From NCBI GenBank assembly GCA_013397455.1, contig VYZB01000379.1, positions 249,324 through 313,323 of the forward strand: a DNA stretch of 64,000 nucleotides. Reading direction: 5' to 3'. Of the stretch, positions 1 through 13,452 are shown in pieces. Within the stretch, counting starts at the first letter, position 1. Every line of letters starts with the position of its first letter. The notes under the pieces were generated by a model. That model saw only the letters and a list, made by a program, of their open reading frames with translations. It ran no database searches and was not told where the DNA came from. The position numbers and the translations under genes were made by a program. The stretch is from Crotophaga sulcirostris (taxonomy: Eukaryota > Chordata > Aves > Cuculiformes > Crotophagidae).

Positions 1-777
1 CTCAACTTGTCCTTCCAGCAGGAGAGAGGGGTCTGTGCAGGCCCCATCCAGCACGGGGAATGTCAGCGCCTCTCTGGGTTATTTAAGATACATCCACGAT
101 GTAATAAATCTCATGTTGTCATTCTAATGGTACAATAACTTGGAAATGAAAAAAGTCAGCTGGGGGAATATGTGTGCACTGGAAAAACTATCCAGAATAC
201 TGTGCTGGAACAGGGGGATGGATATTGTTGTGGAAAAATCTTGGAAACCATTAGTCTGGTGCACAGAAGCAATGAAGCAAAACAGTGATGCTTATTTAAC
301 AAAGGGAGAGAATATGAGAGGTGGCAGGACTAGTGTACCCATTCCTTCCAGATGTCTTCATTCTTTTTTTTGTTTAGGTGCAAGTCTTTTTGGCACTGTC
401 CCGTAAGAGAAAGTGAGCATAAAGAAAGCCAGAGGGTAGCCAAAACAATCCTGAAGCAGACTCTAGCATTGAAATGATTTATATTTTGTTGTACCTCCCA
501 GCTGAAGACACTGAATAAACGATGTCCATGTGGAAATGCCTTCAGGTTTTAGGCTGTCAACCAGGTGCCATACACTAAGTTGCATAAAACTGTTCCATGG
601 GATGTTTTTCACCTACAGGCTGCCCCAGATGCCCTGTTTTCACCAGTAACCATGCAGACAGGAAAAGACTTACTGATAACCACTTCTCTTCTCCCTTCCT
701 TTTCCTTGGAACATGTCTGATTTCCAGGGGACTAGGATTTCTGGTCCACCACAGTCCTGGGTAATGATGCCTACAGA

Positions 778-1077
778 AAAGGTGGGAAGGAGCTCTTGAT
801 CAGGGAGTGCAGGGATAAGACAAGGAGAAACTGGTTTTAAGCTGAAAGAGGGGAGATTGAGATGAGATCTTAGGGAGAAATGTTTTCCTGTGAGGGTGGG
901 GAGGCCCTGGCACAGGTTACCCGAAGCAGTGGTGGCTGCCCCATCCCTGGAGGTGTTCAAGGCCAGGCTGGATGGGGCTTTGAGCCCCCCGATCCAGTGG
1001 GAGGTGTTTCTGCCCATGACTGGGATGTTGGAACTGAATTGTCTTTAAGGTCCATTCCAACCCAAACCATTCTATGA
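778..1077 (+). mobile_element. CR1 LINE 3' end fragment
   Basis: The fragment runs from the decayed end of the reverse-transcriptase frame (GATCAGGGAGTGCAGGGAT) through the 3' region to CCAACCCAAACCATTCTATGA. It is 5'-truncated, as most CR1 copies are. The 65-codon ORF inside it is frame debris, not a gene. Confidence 0.9.
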
Positions 1078-2617
1078 GTCTGCACTAAGAAGTGCATATT
1101 TTTCCAGCTCAAAAACAAAGGTAGTGATATTGATGTTTCCCTTGTTCAGGACCTGGGGCAGCTGAAGAAAGAAAGGGGGTTAGTAGGTATTGCTTAAAAC
1201 TTCCATTCCTGTTACTGACCTGCTTTAGGAGGAAGGCTAAGTTGATTCAAATATATAAATCGGTGTTCCTGCAAAGAGTGGTTTAGGTCAGTTCTATTCT
1301 AGAAGAAATGGTAGGAGTTGTTCTTGGTTTGTTTTTTTTCAGTCCGTTAGATGAGAAGAGATTGAGAGACCCCTATTCCTTCCTACTAAAGAAATTCAGA
1401 GTTGGAAGCAGTTCCTAAAGGTCCCAGTTAGACCTGAACCTCAGAACCTTAAAGATGTCTGAAAAAGGAGCTGCTGATGATTTAGGCTTTCAGAGAAGCC
1501 TAAATCTGAACCAGAATATGCTATGTCTGTGTAGTGGGCCCTGGTGCTCTGTCACAGCCTTGCACCAGGGTTTGAAATCCAGTTCTCAAGTTTCTGGTAG
1601 TGTGCAGATGATGGTAAAAAAAAAAAATAAAAAATTTCCTTCTCAGTGCTTGATGGGGAGAGCAAAAATGCTAATATATCGAAAGTGCACTTCCTTGCAT
1701 TATAAAATGCAATAGACAAAATTGGGAATAAAACCTGAAGCAATGAATGCACTTTTTTTTGTGGAGAAGACATTTTGGCAGAAGACATCAAAAAAGGCAT
1801 CATGGTTTCCTTTAGATAGATGACCTTGGTTTGCACTATAAAACTTCCTGCACTCTGCTTTTCATTAGCTATTTGCTTACAAGATTTATATACTATATAG
1901 ATAAAAATTATATAAAATATGAGTTATATTACAGTTTAGACCTAACACAAACTTTAGGGATGATGTGATCAAGTTTACAAGAGCCAGACTCATTGTGGTT
2001 TGATGCAATACAGTTCTTACTCAAGTCAACGCATGCGATCATTTAACTGAAATCAGTGAAGACCCAACAGCTTCTGTAATTCTGTCTGAAATGCTCTGTT
2101 GCACATGCTTATGAGTCGTATTTTTCCATCTGAGGATGCCTGTGGTATTCATGGAGGTATCTGGTAGGGAGGAAGCTTGCTGATAACTTGGGGGAAGCAT
2201 CTTTCATCCTGGGTAGGTATTTGATTTAATGAAAACTTTAGCTCAGATACTGAATGCTTTTGGTTCAGTGTTATATCCTGGAACTTCCTTCAGCACAGAA
2301 GGATTAAGAGATTATTATATTTTTTTTCCAGAATGTTATCTCTGGTGGGAGATTAATGGTTATTACTGGAGCTGTTTAAGAGGATTCACCATTGTATGAA
2401 CTCCATATACAGAAGCTGAACCTTACTTCAGATCTTCTTTTATCAGAATGCTCCAGTGTGTATGGGGCAGGGAGAAAGGGATAAGGTAGAAAAGTCTCTC
2501 AAAAAAATCCTTTTTGCATTTGTCTAAAGATTTTCTCTATGAAGAGGTAACACATCACTAAATAGAATTTGTGTACAGACAGAAAGAAATTGAGAAAAAA
2601 AATCTTACACAGAAGGT

Positions 2618-3130
2618 GTCAACTGTGTTCAGTTCTGGAGTCGTCAGACCAGGAAGGACATGGATCTGTTGGAGTGAGTCCAGAGGAGGCCACAAAGATG
2701 ATCCAAAGGCTGGAGCACCTCCCACGTGTTGAAAGGCTGAGAGAATTGGGGTTGTTCAGCCTGTAGAAGAGAAGGCTCCAGCGACACCTTATAACAACTT
2801 TCCACTACTTAAAGGGTGCTTACAGGAAAGCTGAGAGAGGGGCTCTTGATCAGGGAGTGCAGGGATAGGATGAGGGGGAGCAGTTTTAAGCTGAAAGACG
2901 GGAGATTCAGATGAGATCTTGGGAAGAAATATTTTCCTGTGAGGGTGGGGAGGTTCTGGCCCAGGTTGACCAGAGAAGCGGTGGCTGCCCCATCCCTGGA
3001 GGTGTTCAAGGCCAGGTTGAATGGGGCTTGGAGCCTCCTGATCCAGTGGGAGGTGTCCCTGCCCACGGCAGGAGAGTTGGAACTGGATGGTCTTTAATGT
3101 CCCTTCCAACCCAGAACATTCTATGATTCT
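2618..3130 (+). mobile_element. CR1 LINE 3' fragment with decayed ORF2 end
   Basis: It begins within the ORF2 C-terminal coding region (a relic of the QFW..PQ..D segment, then [17 protein letters not shown]) and continues to ATTCTATGATTCT. Stops and frameshifts break the frame. The minus-strand 122- and 85-codon ORFs here are antisense shadows. Confidence 0.9.
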
Positions 3131-3811
3131 AAGTTTCATGGAAACCTGTTTTCCCATGTCCTGATGTTTGCACTATACTAGGGAACAAAAACTGCGTGCA
3201 AGCAAACAGGGCATTTCCTACCTCATTTTCCTCAATTGCAGAAGTTTTTCTGTAATGTAATAGAAAATTTTGTACTTCCGCCGTGTTATGCCCAGCATTG
3301 CGTCACATTTTAAGGTGACCACTTAGCCTGCACATCAGTGTGAATCATGCCAAGGACACTGGGAGATCACATTTTCCTTAACTGTCCTGTAACAGCAGCC
3401 TTTGGGGCTGAACGTGGCAGCTGTCAAACTGCACACAGCACCAACTTTACACACTTTAGGCCAAGAAAATGAGGAAAAATTTAAACTACACATTTCACAA
3501 GTGAATTAAAGCAATTGAAGAGGTACTGTTCACATTAACTGTGTCAGGATTAAAATTTCAGCTTTCAGAAAACAAGTGACATGAGCTTGAACAGTTGTAC
3601 CTCTGAGAATGTGGTATGAAATATCACCACATTACTAAATAAGTTAATGGTTCAAAGCTGGGAAAAAGTAGCCTGTGGATTATGTCCAGTTCTGTAGCAT
3701 CTGTCTCTGCAGTAGGTATGGTCGGACTTGTGAATGCTATGTCTACACAATTACATGAAAGTTTTTACTTTTGTTTCAAAATGATAGTTCAAGAATAAGC
3801 TTTGGATTGAG

Positions 3812-4020
3812 TCATAGAATCATAGAATGGTGTGGGTTGGAAGATCATGCAGTTCCAACTCCCCTGCCGTGGGCAGGGACACCTCCCACTGGATCAGGGG
3901 GCTCCAAGCCCCATCCAACCAGGCCTTGAATACCTCCAGGGATGGGGCAACCTGCGCCAGGGCCTCCCCACCCTCACAGGAAAATATTTTTTCCTAATAT
4001 CTATTCTAGATCTACCCTCA
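3812..4020 (-). mobile_element. CR1 LINE 3' end fragment
   Basis: Read on the minus strand it ends in two 8-bp tail units (TCATAGAATCATAGAATGG at the left edge here). A few bases of the conserved GGAAGGGACCTTAAAGATCATCCAG block are deleted. The right edge near 4020 fades into unique sequence and is approximate. Confidence 0.88.
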
Positions 4021-7000
4021 GTGACTGCAACACTATAGGGACATCTGCCCAGCTGAATAGAATCTAAAATGATTCCTCTCTCCTAAGCTTTGTAGGCCCA
4101 TACTAAGACCTCTGAAGCATCGTCAACGCACTTTGGTGGTTATGTTGCACTATACGTGAGAACCTATCTTGACAGTAGACGTCCTGGCTGCCCCAGTACA
4201 AGTAACATAGCAATGAGCATAAACTCTTCCATGCTTCCTACCTCTATGTGACCATTTTTCTGGGGAAGGATAGGAGGCGTCCTGAACAGGCCAGGGCTTT
4301 AATGAGCTGTGGCTCTATGAAGTGCTTTGGACTAGCCAAATGCACGAGTTCAGCCCTCACTTCTCAACATTCCCCAGACTGGTTTGTAAGAACAGCTGAA
4401 CATTTTGTATGTCTGCGGGACTGTAGTTTTGCTTTCTTAACTGACAGGACAACATTGCTCTGTGTGGGCAGCTACTGGTTTTTGTTTTCCTTTCAACCCA
4501 GCAGTGGCTGTATTTCCTTTTTCCAGGAAGCCTATGAAGTGTCTTGTTTAATGTAGAAGTTCTTTTAGATACTTCAAGATAAAAAGCATCCATAACGCTG
4601 CCTCAGAATTAATGATGTGATGCCAGCTCCATCAGAGAGTTTATGAGTCCTGGCTTCTCAGACTCTCATAAAATAGGTAATTTATCAGCTGTGCTAAATG
4701 AGAGAAATCCCCCTCCAGCTGAAGCTGGGAACCTGCACGCTTTGATTGTATTGGTAGAGGAAAAGAATGTTATTAGAGAGGCCATCAGGGTAACTAGGTC
4801 AGCGCAGTATTTTATTTTAGAGTGAAATTGTCCAAATATTGAACAAGTGTTCCCTGTTTATGATCTTTAAAATATTTAAGCATCAACTGACCTTTTTGCA
4901 TGCGTTGTGTGTTCTGTTTTTTTTAAACATAGCATCACACAATTTCCTGACACACTGGTACTATAATTCAGTTTAACTCATCAGCAGCACCAGTGGCTTT
5001 AATGGCTTTTAATTTGGAGCTGTGTTGCCTTCATCCATCTTTAAGTGTGAACCAAGAAAGCTCACACACAAGAACTGCAAACTCTGCAAGTGTTAGTAAG
5101 AAATTCTCACTGTCCTAAGAATCTTAAGATGTTTTAAAACCAAACGCACACCACTTCCCACTCCATTAATAACAACCGACCAACCAAAAAACGTGAGGAC
5201 TAAAGAGAAGGAATGTCTTTATTTCTGGTTACAGGTAGTAAGTGTAGAGCAGAGAGACAGACTTGCCCACAGTCCCTAGCAGAGCTAGGGAGGGAACCCA
5301 AACCTCCTGCAAAACCATTTCTCCCTGCCTGTTGTACCAAGCAACTTGCTAATTTGAGAGTAATATTGTTCCAGTTCTCAGGCTATCGAGGCTGATGTAA
5401 TATTTTGGCTGCAATCAGGTGAATCATAATAAATATTTCCAGTTCTCTCTTTCTTTTCTTATAAACAACTTCTTGCACTTGGCAAATTCAGTTTGTCTCA
5501 GAATGCCAAAATTATGGGTAAGTTTTCTAGTAATTTTGAGAAGTAAGTTTTTTGTTGTTTTCTCTAAAAGCAGAAGAGATAATCATAAGGGATCCTACTT
5601 AATTTATGATTTTCAGTATTTCAGCAGTTTCTACTGTTTCTATAAGAAGTGATGATGACGTATGGGTGTGATTTTGTGGCACCTTAAGCCAAAGTAAATA
5701 GGAGTTGCTGCAGTCTCACCCATCCCATTTTGCCCCCAAATGTGTACATATGCTTGCATTTATGTGTTTATATAGTGCTTAAGCTGAGGTAAGGAGCTGA
5801 TGTGACCAAAGCTAAGCCTTCTGAGAGAGGGCATAATGAAAAAAAGAGATGTCCCATCTGAAGCATCTTATGATACAATTGTACAAATACCAATTCTGAC
5901 AAAAGCAGAGGCCAGGAACACAAAGCTCAAGGTCCAAGTAGAGAGGCAGGAGCATGGCTGCACTAATATTGGAGGTGCGTCAATGGAAGTTTAAAACAAT
6001 GTACGTGGTGGTGAAAATACCAAGCCTTCAGCTCATTTTTAATGCCCTAATTCTTTTCAAGATAGTACCTTTATTTTTGTCAGTCTGCATGGAATGGGTA
6101 ATGTGGAGACGCATGGGTGGAATCTGGCCTGAAGCACATTATAATGATGATCTTCCGTCAGGTCAGGTCTGTAGAGAAGGTGAGAGGCCATTCCATCTTC
6201 AAAGATAAAGGGTTAGACAAGTGCCAGTCACCTGTGGGGTGGGTTGATGGGAGAAATATAATTTGAGTGCCCCGTGTTGTTCATTAGCACCGAGGATCCT
6301 GACTTGGCTGCAAGAGCAGCCAAGGGGTAAAAAGCTTGGTTTTACTGAATCCAGTGTCAGGGCACCTCATATAGGCCGTAACCCAGAGGTTCATGTTACA
6401 AACACAAAGGAGAAACGTTGCTCTCTTCTTTTTTTTGATTATTTTGAACACGTAGTAGACAATTCTTTTGCATCTGTGAAAAGAGAACAGTAGAGGCTAT
6501 GATGGCTGTGGGACTTTGATGTATTTCCTCCTCTCAAAAGTTGCAGCTTTTGCCACATGTGAGTACCACGATATGTTTTTAAACACTATATAATATAGCT
6601 CTAGCTACTACATATGGCCAGAACTGAAAGGTTTGGGCTTGACTTCCACCCAGGTTTTCTCTGTGCATGCCCATTTTTTTTCTCTCTTCTGTTTTTGGTC
6701 AAACTGCAGTTTCCCGATTTGATTCAAATATCTGCTTTTTTGCTGCTGGTTTTGTATAGTTTTATGGCCTAGCAGCATCACCAGCTACTGAGAAAGCTTT
6801 TCTGTCCTGTCCTTGGCTAGGTAAGTACTGTGTAGGACCTGCTGGTTTACCAGTAAAGATGGCATTACAAGGAGAAACTCAAAGAGAGCGTTGAAGAAAT
6901 CTCTCTTCTGTACTCTAGAGGTGGTTTGGTGGATGCTGTAGTGACATTTCTCAAGGTGAGATGGAGATGGATTGCTTACACCTGAGTGAGGCACCCAGCA

Positions 7001-8070
7001 AAATACAAATAGAGTAACAGTGCAGCTGGAGAGCAGGCTTTCTGCTGGCTTTACACAGCACAGAGATTTCCACATTAGTTGCTGTCAGCATGGAGACCCC
7101 TTGACATTATTAGGTCAAAGAAAGGTGCTAATCCATCACAGAAGATGGCTCCGCACTTGATTTATATTCATTTATCTTTGCTCTGCACAAATGCTTTGTT
7201 CCTTATCTGTCTTTGAATCAGACCAGCCTAATATATTGGCATCTCAATCATCATTTGGCTCCTACTGAGATGAAGAAGCAATGGTGGGGCCTGCGGGGCC
7301 GTAACAGTAAATCAGTGATTTATTAGTGAGAACAGGGCAGGAAGGTGAAGAGGATCTTGAAGAAAATAGGTAGTTAGAAGACTGTAGCATTTTTCTGTTC
7401 ATGTTTGTCTGATTATTCTACCCTGAAGAACTGTAAAACACCAAAGCAAAATCAAGTATCTTCAGGTTTCAAAGCACATTATTAAAATGGATTCCTTTAT
7501 CTTTGTATCTTATTATGGTGATCCTGAAATAAACTCAAGAAGGTACATGTGGAAATGGAATGACTTTGCACAGATGGCTACAGTGGATATCGGGTTCCAT
7601 TGGTATTAAGAGGTGGCATGTCCAGACCTGCTGGCTCAGTCTTTGTTTATTGTGCCACTTTCCAGGAAATGAAGTGAGGGGAATGGAGACAAACGATATC
7701 GGGCGTTAAAGGATATAGAGGGTTGTAAGTTCCTCTCAAGATCCTGAAAATCTCTAGGAAAAAGAAAGTATTTCCAAGATAAGAAAGCAGGAGTGGCTCT
7801 TACTTATTGGACTGTTTTTCCAGCACACTCCCATTCCTTCACTAATTCCTTCATCAGGGAATGTTTGGGGATTTTTTCCTGCTCCTTTCCCACCATCCTT
7901 CTTCCATATATCTATTTGAAGCCTGAGTTTTCTGTGTGCTCCTTTCCCTTCCCTGGTACTGTTATATTTCTTGTAGGGAAAATGATAGGTCTAAAGTAAA
8001 TTTTCGACTCCAAATAAACACCTGGGTTTCTGATCCAAGTGAATTTCTTCTCTTTACTCTTCAGGCTGGG

Positions 8071-8094
8071 TTTTGGTTGGTTGGTTGGTCGGTC
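8071..8094 (+). repeat. Short TTGG repeat
   Basis: TTTTGGTTGGTTGGTTGGTC, about four TTGG units in unique intron sequence. Confidence 0.8.
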
Positions 8095-8728
8095 ATTGTT
8101 GCTGGAGGGGGAAGTGGTCTGTGTTTGTTTTTAAAATATCTTAAGACTCTTAGCACAGTGAACATCTCGGATCCTATTCCAATCTTTATTCCTATCTGCG
8201 TTTTGAAATTCCCTAAATAAAACTCCAGTGCAGTCTAGTTTTAGCCTTGCTTGTTCTTTTTAACAGAATGCTCTCTTATTTTTGAACCGTTGTGTCAGAA
8301 ATTCGGTGAAATAATGGAGTGCCATTTGAGGAAAAAAGTATTCTTGGATAGTTGAGCCTCCCCAAATCTGCATCTGCCATGGCTCTTGCTTTTGCTTTCC
8401 TCCGTGACAAATTTAGAAAGCCTTCTGAGACATTTTTTTTCTTGGCAACAGTCAAAGCTATTAATGTTACTGGGATATAGTGGTTGCATACAAACAGCTG
8501 GATCCAAAACGTGATTACTTATGTGGTATAGGATTATTTATGTGGTAGGGACCTTTGCTTTTCAAGTACTTCCATGCTGTGCATCTCTGCTACACAGCAG
8601 TGGAGATGTTGTGTGCTTCCATCAGAGAGAAAATCACAATGTAGAGCAACATAGTCTGGGTTCAGCAGGGAACCAACAAAACAAAAAATATCAGTTTTAT
8701 GTCCTAGGAGTTAAAGAGGAGGGAGTTT

Positions 8729-9033
8729 AAAGGGAGCCTATAGGAAAGCTAGGGAGAAGGTCTTTATCAGGGAGTGCAGGGATAGAACAAGGGGTGATGG
8801 TTTTAAGCTGAAAGAGGGGAGATTGAGATGAGATTTTAGGTAGAAATGATTTACTGTGAGGGTGATGAGGTGGTGGAACAGGTTGCCCAGGGAAGCTGTG
8901 GATGCCCCATCCTAGGAGGTGTTCAAGGCCAGTTTGGATGGAGCTTTGAGCAACCTGATCCAGTGGAAGGTGTCCAGGGGGTTTGGAACTGGATGATCTT
9001 TAAGGTCCTTTCCAACCCAAATCATTCTATGAT
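8729..9033 (+). mobile_element. CR1 LINE 3' end fragment
   Basis: It starts at AGGGAGCCTATAGGAAAGCT, equivalent to the end of ORF2, and finishes with CCAACCCAAATCATTCTATGA. It contains a deletion in the GTCCCTGCCCATGGCAGGGG block around 8971-8980. Confidence 0.88.
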
Positions 9034-11004
9034 TTAGGAGTGGGCTTGTTCAGTGTTGGAAATGGATGCTATCTGAAAAGGGGAGAGGAACGTAAAACTA
9101 TAATAGCTGCCTGCTTTTTTATTTGCAGTCAGTTTGTATCCTTCCTCAGGTCATCTTCTCTAGTAAATGTGATGCCACAGTCCTGCTCTTTGAATAGCCA
9201 CTGACTGTGACTGTGGGGAGGTTATTTTAGCGCCATATAATTCAAGATTACTTGAAAGAGCATTGGCTTTGTGATTTTGAAAGGTATTTAGAAGAACAGA
9301 CCACATGGATAAGCAGGTAGGCATTCCAGAATTTGTTCCCTACACCTCAGGCCCCACAGAGTTTGCCAGCAGGGATGAGAATAAGGCTGAGCTCCTCTTC
9401 TGGCAAAAGTGCAAGAAAAGTGCCGCTTTATTTTGCAGTTAGCAGCAAGGGTTTCATTAAGACATAAAGAAAATTATTTGGGATTTCTGTGATAGAAATG
9501 GTGGGCACAAAAACTTGAAATTATTTTTGATTGTTATTGGTGAAAAAAACCCACATCTGTATTTGGAGTGCTGCCTGCCTTCTTGCCACAGCTGTTCTGG
9601 CACGCATGTCTGCTTTCTGAGATACACAGGATTCCTCTTCCTGGGGCCACTGCCAGTGTCCTTGTGTGTGTGCAGTAAAGCAACAAGGGCCTGTCTTGCT
9701 CTAAAAAATACTTCCCATAAGGCAGTTTTTCCTGTTTTTTTCATCATCTCACCTGAAGGAGGTCATCTCTACATATAATTATATTCTAAGTGTCAAGAAA
9801 ATAATTGCTTTATGAAATGGTGTAATTGAAATCTCAACATGCAAGGAAGCTTTAAGAAAATGGTACACTGGCAATATCAGCTGGGTTGAATGGTTGAATC
9901 CATTACAGATATGGTGCCTAAGTATAATAAAGATATCAAAATCTATTTTCCCTCTTTAAAAAGGAAAATAAAATACAAGATTGAGACTCTAATTTTCATA
10001 CTCTCTATAGATGCTATGTTAAAACACTGAAACGTGTAGAAGTATTTCAAGATTCTTCAAAGAACCATGTCCATCCCGTCTGAGCACTGTAAACATCGCT
10101 GCTTTTTATGCTTAGGCAAAAAAGATACTATTCTAGAATAAAAATACAGGCAACCTGTATGTCTTTTGAGATATTTAGAGTTATAAAACAATGCTGGGGA
10201 TCCATTAATCAGAGCGATTTTCTGACCAAGTATTTAGATGCTAATGTAAATGTCTATAAATAATATAGTGGCAACAGCCTTCTTTTGAAAACAAAATTCA
10301 AAGAGGTACTGTTTGAAAAGTGAATACTTGCTTAGGGCAGTTATATTTAGGGCTCTAATGGAAGTGTACAAGTTATGCTTTTTATAAAAACTATAAATGG
10401 CTTGGACCAAGAGGCTTGGACTTGGAAATGCCTTTGGCACTTATGCAATGTGAGAGATGGGCCAGAGCCTTGTAGTGGAGTTGTTGGGTTTTTTTCTTTG
10501 CTAGCTTTACAAATATTGCCAAATTCTTATCGTGTTGCTACCCCTACAGGGTATATTCAAAAATATATATTGTATCCACTCTTGTTTGTAACAGGTGTTG
10601 AACTGTGAAAGGCTGAATCCTGAGAAGAGTACAAGCATGATGATGATGGTGGAGGGTCAATAAAAAAGAATGTAGAGGCAGAAGGAGAGAATAAAATAGG
10701 TTTTAGAAGCCAGAGCGAGTGGCAACATCATGGAAGAAAGCCAGGCATGAGATGGTATGAGATGGTCCTTTAGTGCCACATACCACATGAGAAATAGGCT
10801 AAGGTGTGGCAAAGATAAGGGGCAAAATCCAGCAGTTGGTTAATGAGTGGAATTCTTCAGCTCCACTTCTGAGTTATTAAACAAATAGGTCATGGTTGAA
10901 AAGCTCTTCAGGATACTTTGACGTGAGGAAACAGAAAGTTGCAAAATGCTATCATTAGTAAGGGGACGATTTACTGTATTGTGGGGAAAAAAAGTGCTAA
11001 ATAC

Positions 11005-11053
11005 TTCATAGAATGTTTTAGGTCAAAGGGACCTTAAAGATCATCACCCTGCA
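11005..11053 (-). mobile_element. CR1 tail-only fragment, first of two
   Basis: About 49 bp match the last part of CR1: TTCATAGAATG followed by a degraded TTTAGGTCAAAGGGACCTTAAAGATCATC. It is severely 5'-truncated and directly abuts a second tail of the same orientation. Confidence 0.75.
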
Positions 11054-11057
11054 ATAA

Positions 11058-11096
11058 AATCATAGAATGGTTTGGGTTGGAAGGGACCTTGAAGAA
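11058..11096 (-). mobile_element. CR1 tail-only fragment, second of two
   Basis: AATCATAGAATGGTTTGGGT and GGAAGGGACCTTGAAG are a near-consensus CR1 3' end, only about 39 bp long. It is better preserved than its neighbour 5 bp to the left, so the two are probably separate insertions. Confidence 0.8.
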
Positions 11097-12109
11097 ACAC
11101 TTGCAAGTGCATGAGGAAATAAAAATTAAAAGAGGAGCAGCTTCTGCTCTCCAGTAGAATGGCTCCTGGTCTTTAGCCCTATCAAAATACTCCTAGAGAG
11201 TAAACCCTGTCTAATGGTGCATGTCAAACGCAGACATTGTTGTCTGTACAGTAGAGGTTTGTGTATATACTTGTCCCATAAACTTGCACTCACCAAAGCT
11301 AATATTGGGCTCCAGGCAGTTTTGGGGACAAAACGAACAAAACTCATGATTAATGAGCTACTCATACATGTAAATACTGGTGTGAGCAATTTATTGTAGC
11401 TACTATGATAACAATATTGGTATCAAATCTACAGTCTTTTTCCTTATGAACTACCCAGGGTACACCCTCCCAAAGGTTTGTGTTGTCTGTGCAGTGACTC
11501 AAAACCTGAACCATTTTCAGCTCCAGGGATGATCTACATGTGATCGTCCTAGCGAGACTCCTGGCCTTGCCCTCTTGAGGTCAGACTTTATGATCTCAGG
11601 ACTGCGCTGTTTTTTCACGTAGATAAAATTTCAGTCTTATACTGAGTGATAGATGTGTATTTCACCCTGACAAAATCTGTCCAGCCTGTGTTGCTGACAG
11701 CTAATGGACACAATCCATGAGTCGTGGAAAGACCACCAGTACTTGAGGAACAGTAACTTGGTTACTGTTGAGTTCCTATTTCCTTATGGCTTTTTTAAAT
11801 TCAGCATAGAATTAACAGCTCTTATGATGCTTTAAGTCATTGACTGAAGGAATTCCAGTCTTGATGTTTATTATTAAGTGATCACATTTTCTAAAATTTT
11901 ACTTTAATCCATGTTTGCTACAGCCAAGAGAGTCTAACAAGGATGGATTTTATTGAGCCAAGGGCTCACTTGTGTAAAGAAGTTGATGGGCTGGGGTCAT
12001 GTAGAGTAAAGTCTTTCAAATGATTACTTTGGAATAGCTGAGAAGGGACAGCATGGGATTATTCTGGAGTACTGCCCTAGTCAGATTCTTCATCTAGACA
12101 TTCCCTAAG

Positions 12110-12345
12110 AAAAGGAACTGGGAGTGACAGAAGATACAAATTTGCTGTCCTCTTTGTGTTTGGCAAGGATACAGATCATGGGATGTATAAATAGAAGAAT
12201 TGAATGCAAGTAAAGAGAGGTCATTATGGCATGTACAAAGAGCTTAGTCAGACCACATCTGGAGAACTGGGCATGATTCAAAGACCATATTTCAGGAAGG
12301 ACAGTGAACAATAAGGAACGGATTAGAAGAAGGTTATTGTAGAGG
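12110..12345 (+). mobile_element. Old L3/CR1-type LINE ORF2 fragment
   Basis: CATGGGATGTATAAATAGAAG, then TTAGTCAGACCACATCTGGAG and TTTCAGGAAGGACA, recall the conserved ORF2 C-terminal part of L3-type LINEs, in which LVRPHLE can be read. The frame is broken and divergence is clearly greater than in the surrounding CR1 copies. The assignment rests on recalled consensus features; an old CR1 is the alternative. Confidence 0.6.
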
Positions 12346-12349
12346 GTAT

Positions 12350-12840
12350 GAGGGCTCTAGCTGGTGCCTGCAGTTGCTGCAGCCCCACTGGTTGCTCCAA
12401 ATGGAGCTGGTTTTAGTGTAAAATTACCTAAATTAGAGACTCCTAAATAATTCCAAGGGAATGGAGAAAGTGATATAAACCTCCCTAAGCTTTCTAATTC
12501 CCACAGTAATGCTACTAAAGGGCCCGATGTTTCCGGAGTTGCCATTGTTTACCTGTCATATCTCGTTTTCTCTTTATTTAATAATGTTTAGGTTTTAGCT
12601 TTCGTTTATCGTTTCGCATGTGTGTATATATATAGTTTCTTCTTTATAAGTTCTTATGGTATTTTTGCTATGTTTGTCAGAATAACTCTCCCAATATTGT
12701 ATCCACATGAGAATTTCTGTTAGGGTTAAATCCATTTTGCCTTTCTTAACCATCTCAGCTGGGTAAAGCTTCTGTTCTTGTATCATAAGCTCTATTGAGG
12801 TGGAATTATACGATGTCATAATGTTGTGTCCTTTCACCTC
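12350..12840 (-). other. Unassigned block with two minus-strand ORFs
   Basis: Two open frames follow each other on the minus strand: 80 codons (12837-12595) and 62 codons (12545-12357). The second starts in good context (AACAATGG) after an AT-rich leader. I do not recognise either product. No domain, terminal repeat or target duplication was found. It could be a remnant of an unidentified mobile or endogenous viral element, or chance ORFs in AT-rich intron sequence. Confidence 0.3.
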
Positions 12841-13452
12841 AGAGGTAGCTTTGGGATTGTTGAGGGTAAAAAGAACTACGTAAGTGAAAGATGTTGCTAA
12901 GGGGCAAGAATTGTCCTATTGACACATACGGGAAGTGGGGACACTGCTGAAATGTTGAGGAGGATGAAGGAGAATGAGAAATGAAGCAAGAACGCTGCTT
13001 CTGTCAGACTGCCCTTAACAGGAATGAAGCAGTAGCTCCCTTTTCTGGATAAGTGAACTGGGACACAGATTGAGTAAACTGGTTGGAGTTTACATGGCTA
13101 ATTGATGCTAAGTCTTCTGCCACAGTCATTTTTTGGCATGGGATTCTGGTTTTGTATTTCTTTCACAATGTTCACAATCTATTTATATCATGCCTCATAA
13201 AACTTTCTCTGTTTTTCATTGGTATTTACAGCCTAATGTGAGGGTTTCTCTTTAATGTGCTTTACTGGATCCTGAAAATAAGATTCTAGAAACACGGGTG
13301 GTTTTCTCTCTCAACATAACATTACAGTCTAGTGTGGGTTGTTGCCTGTCCTCAGACCCTGTGTAGAAGATCCAATACCTGGAAAATTACATGTGCAAAA
13401 TTGTAATGGATCAGCCTTATTGTAGAGGTAAACTTGTTGACCTACTGGCACA

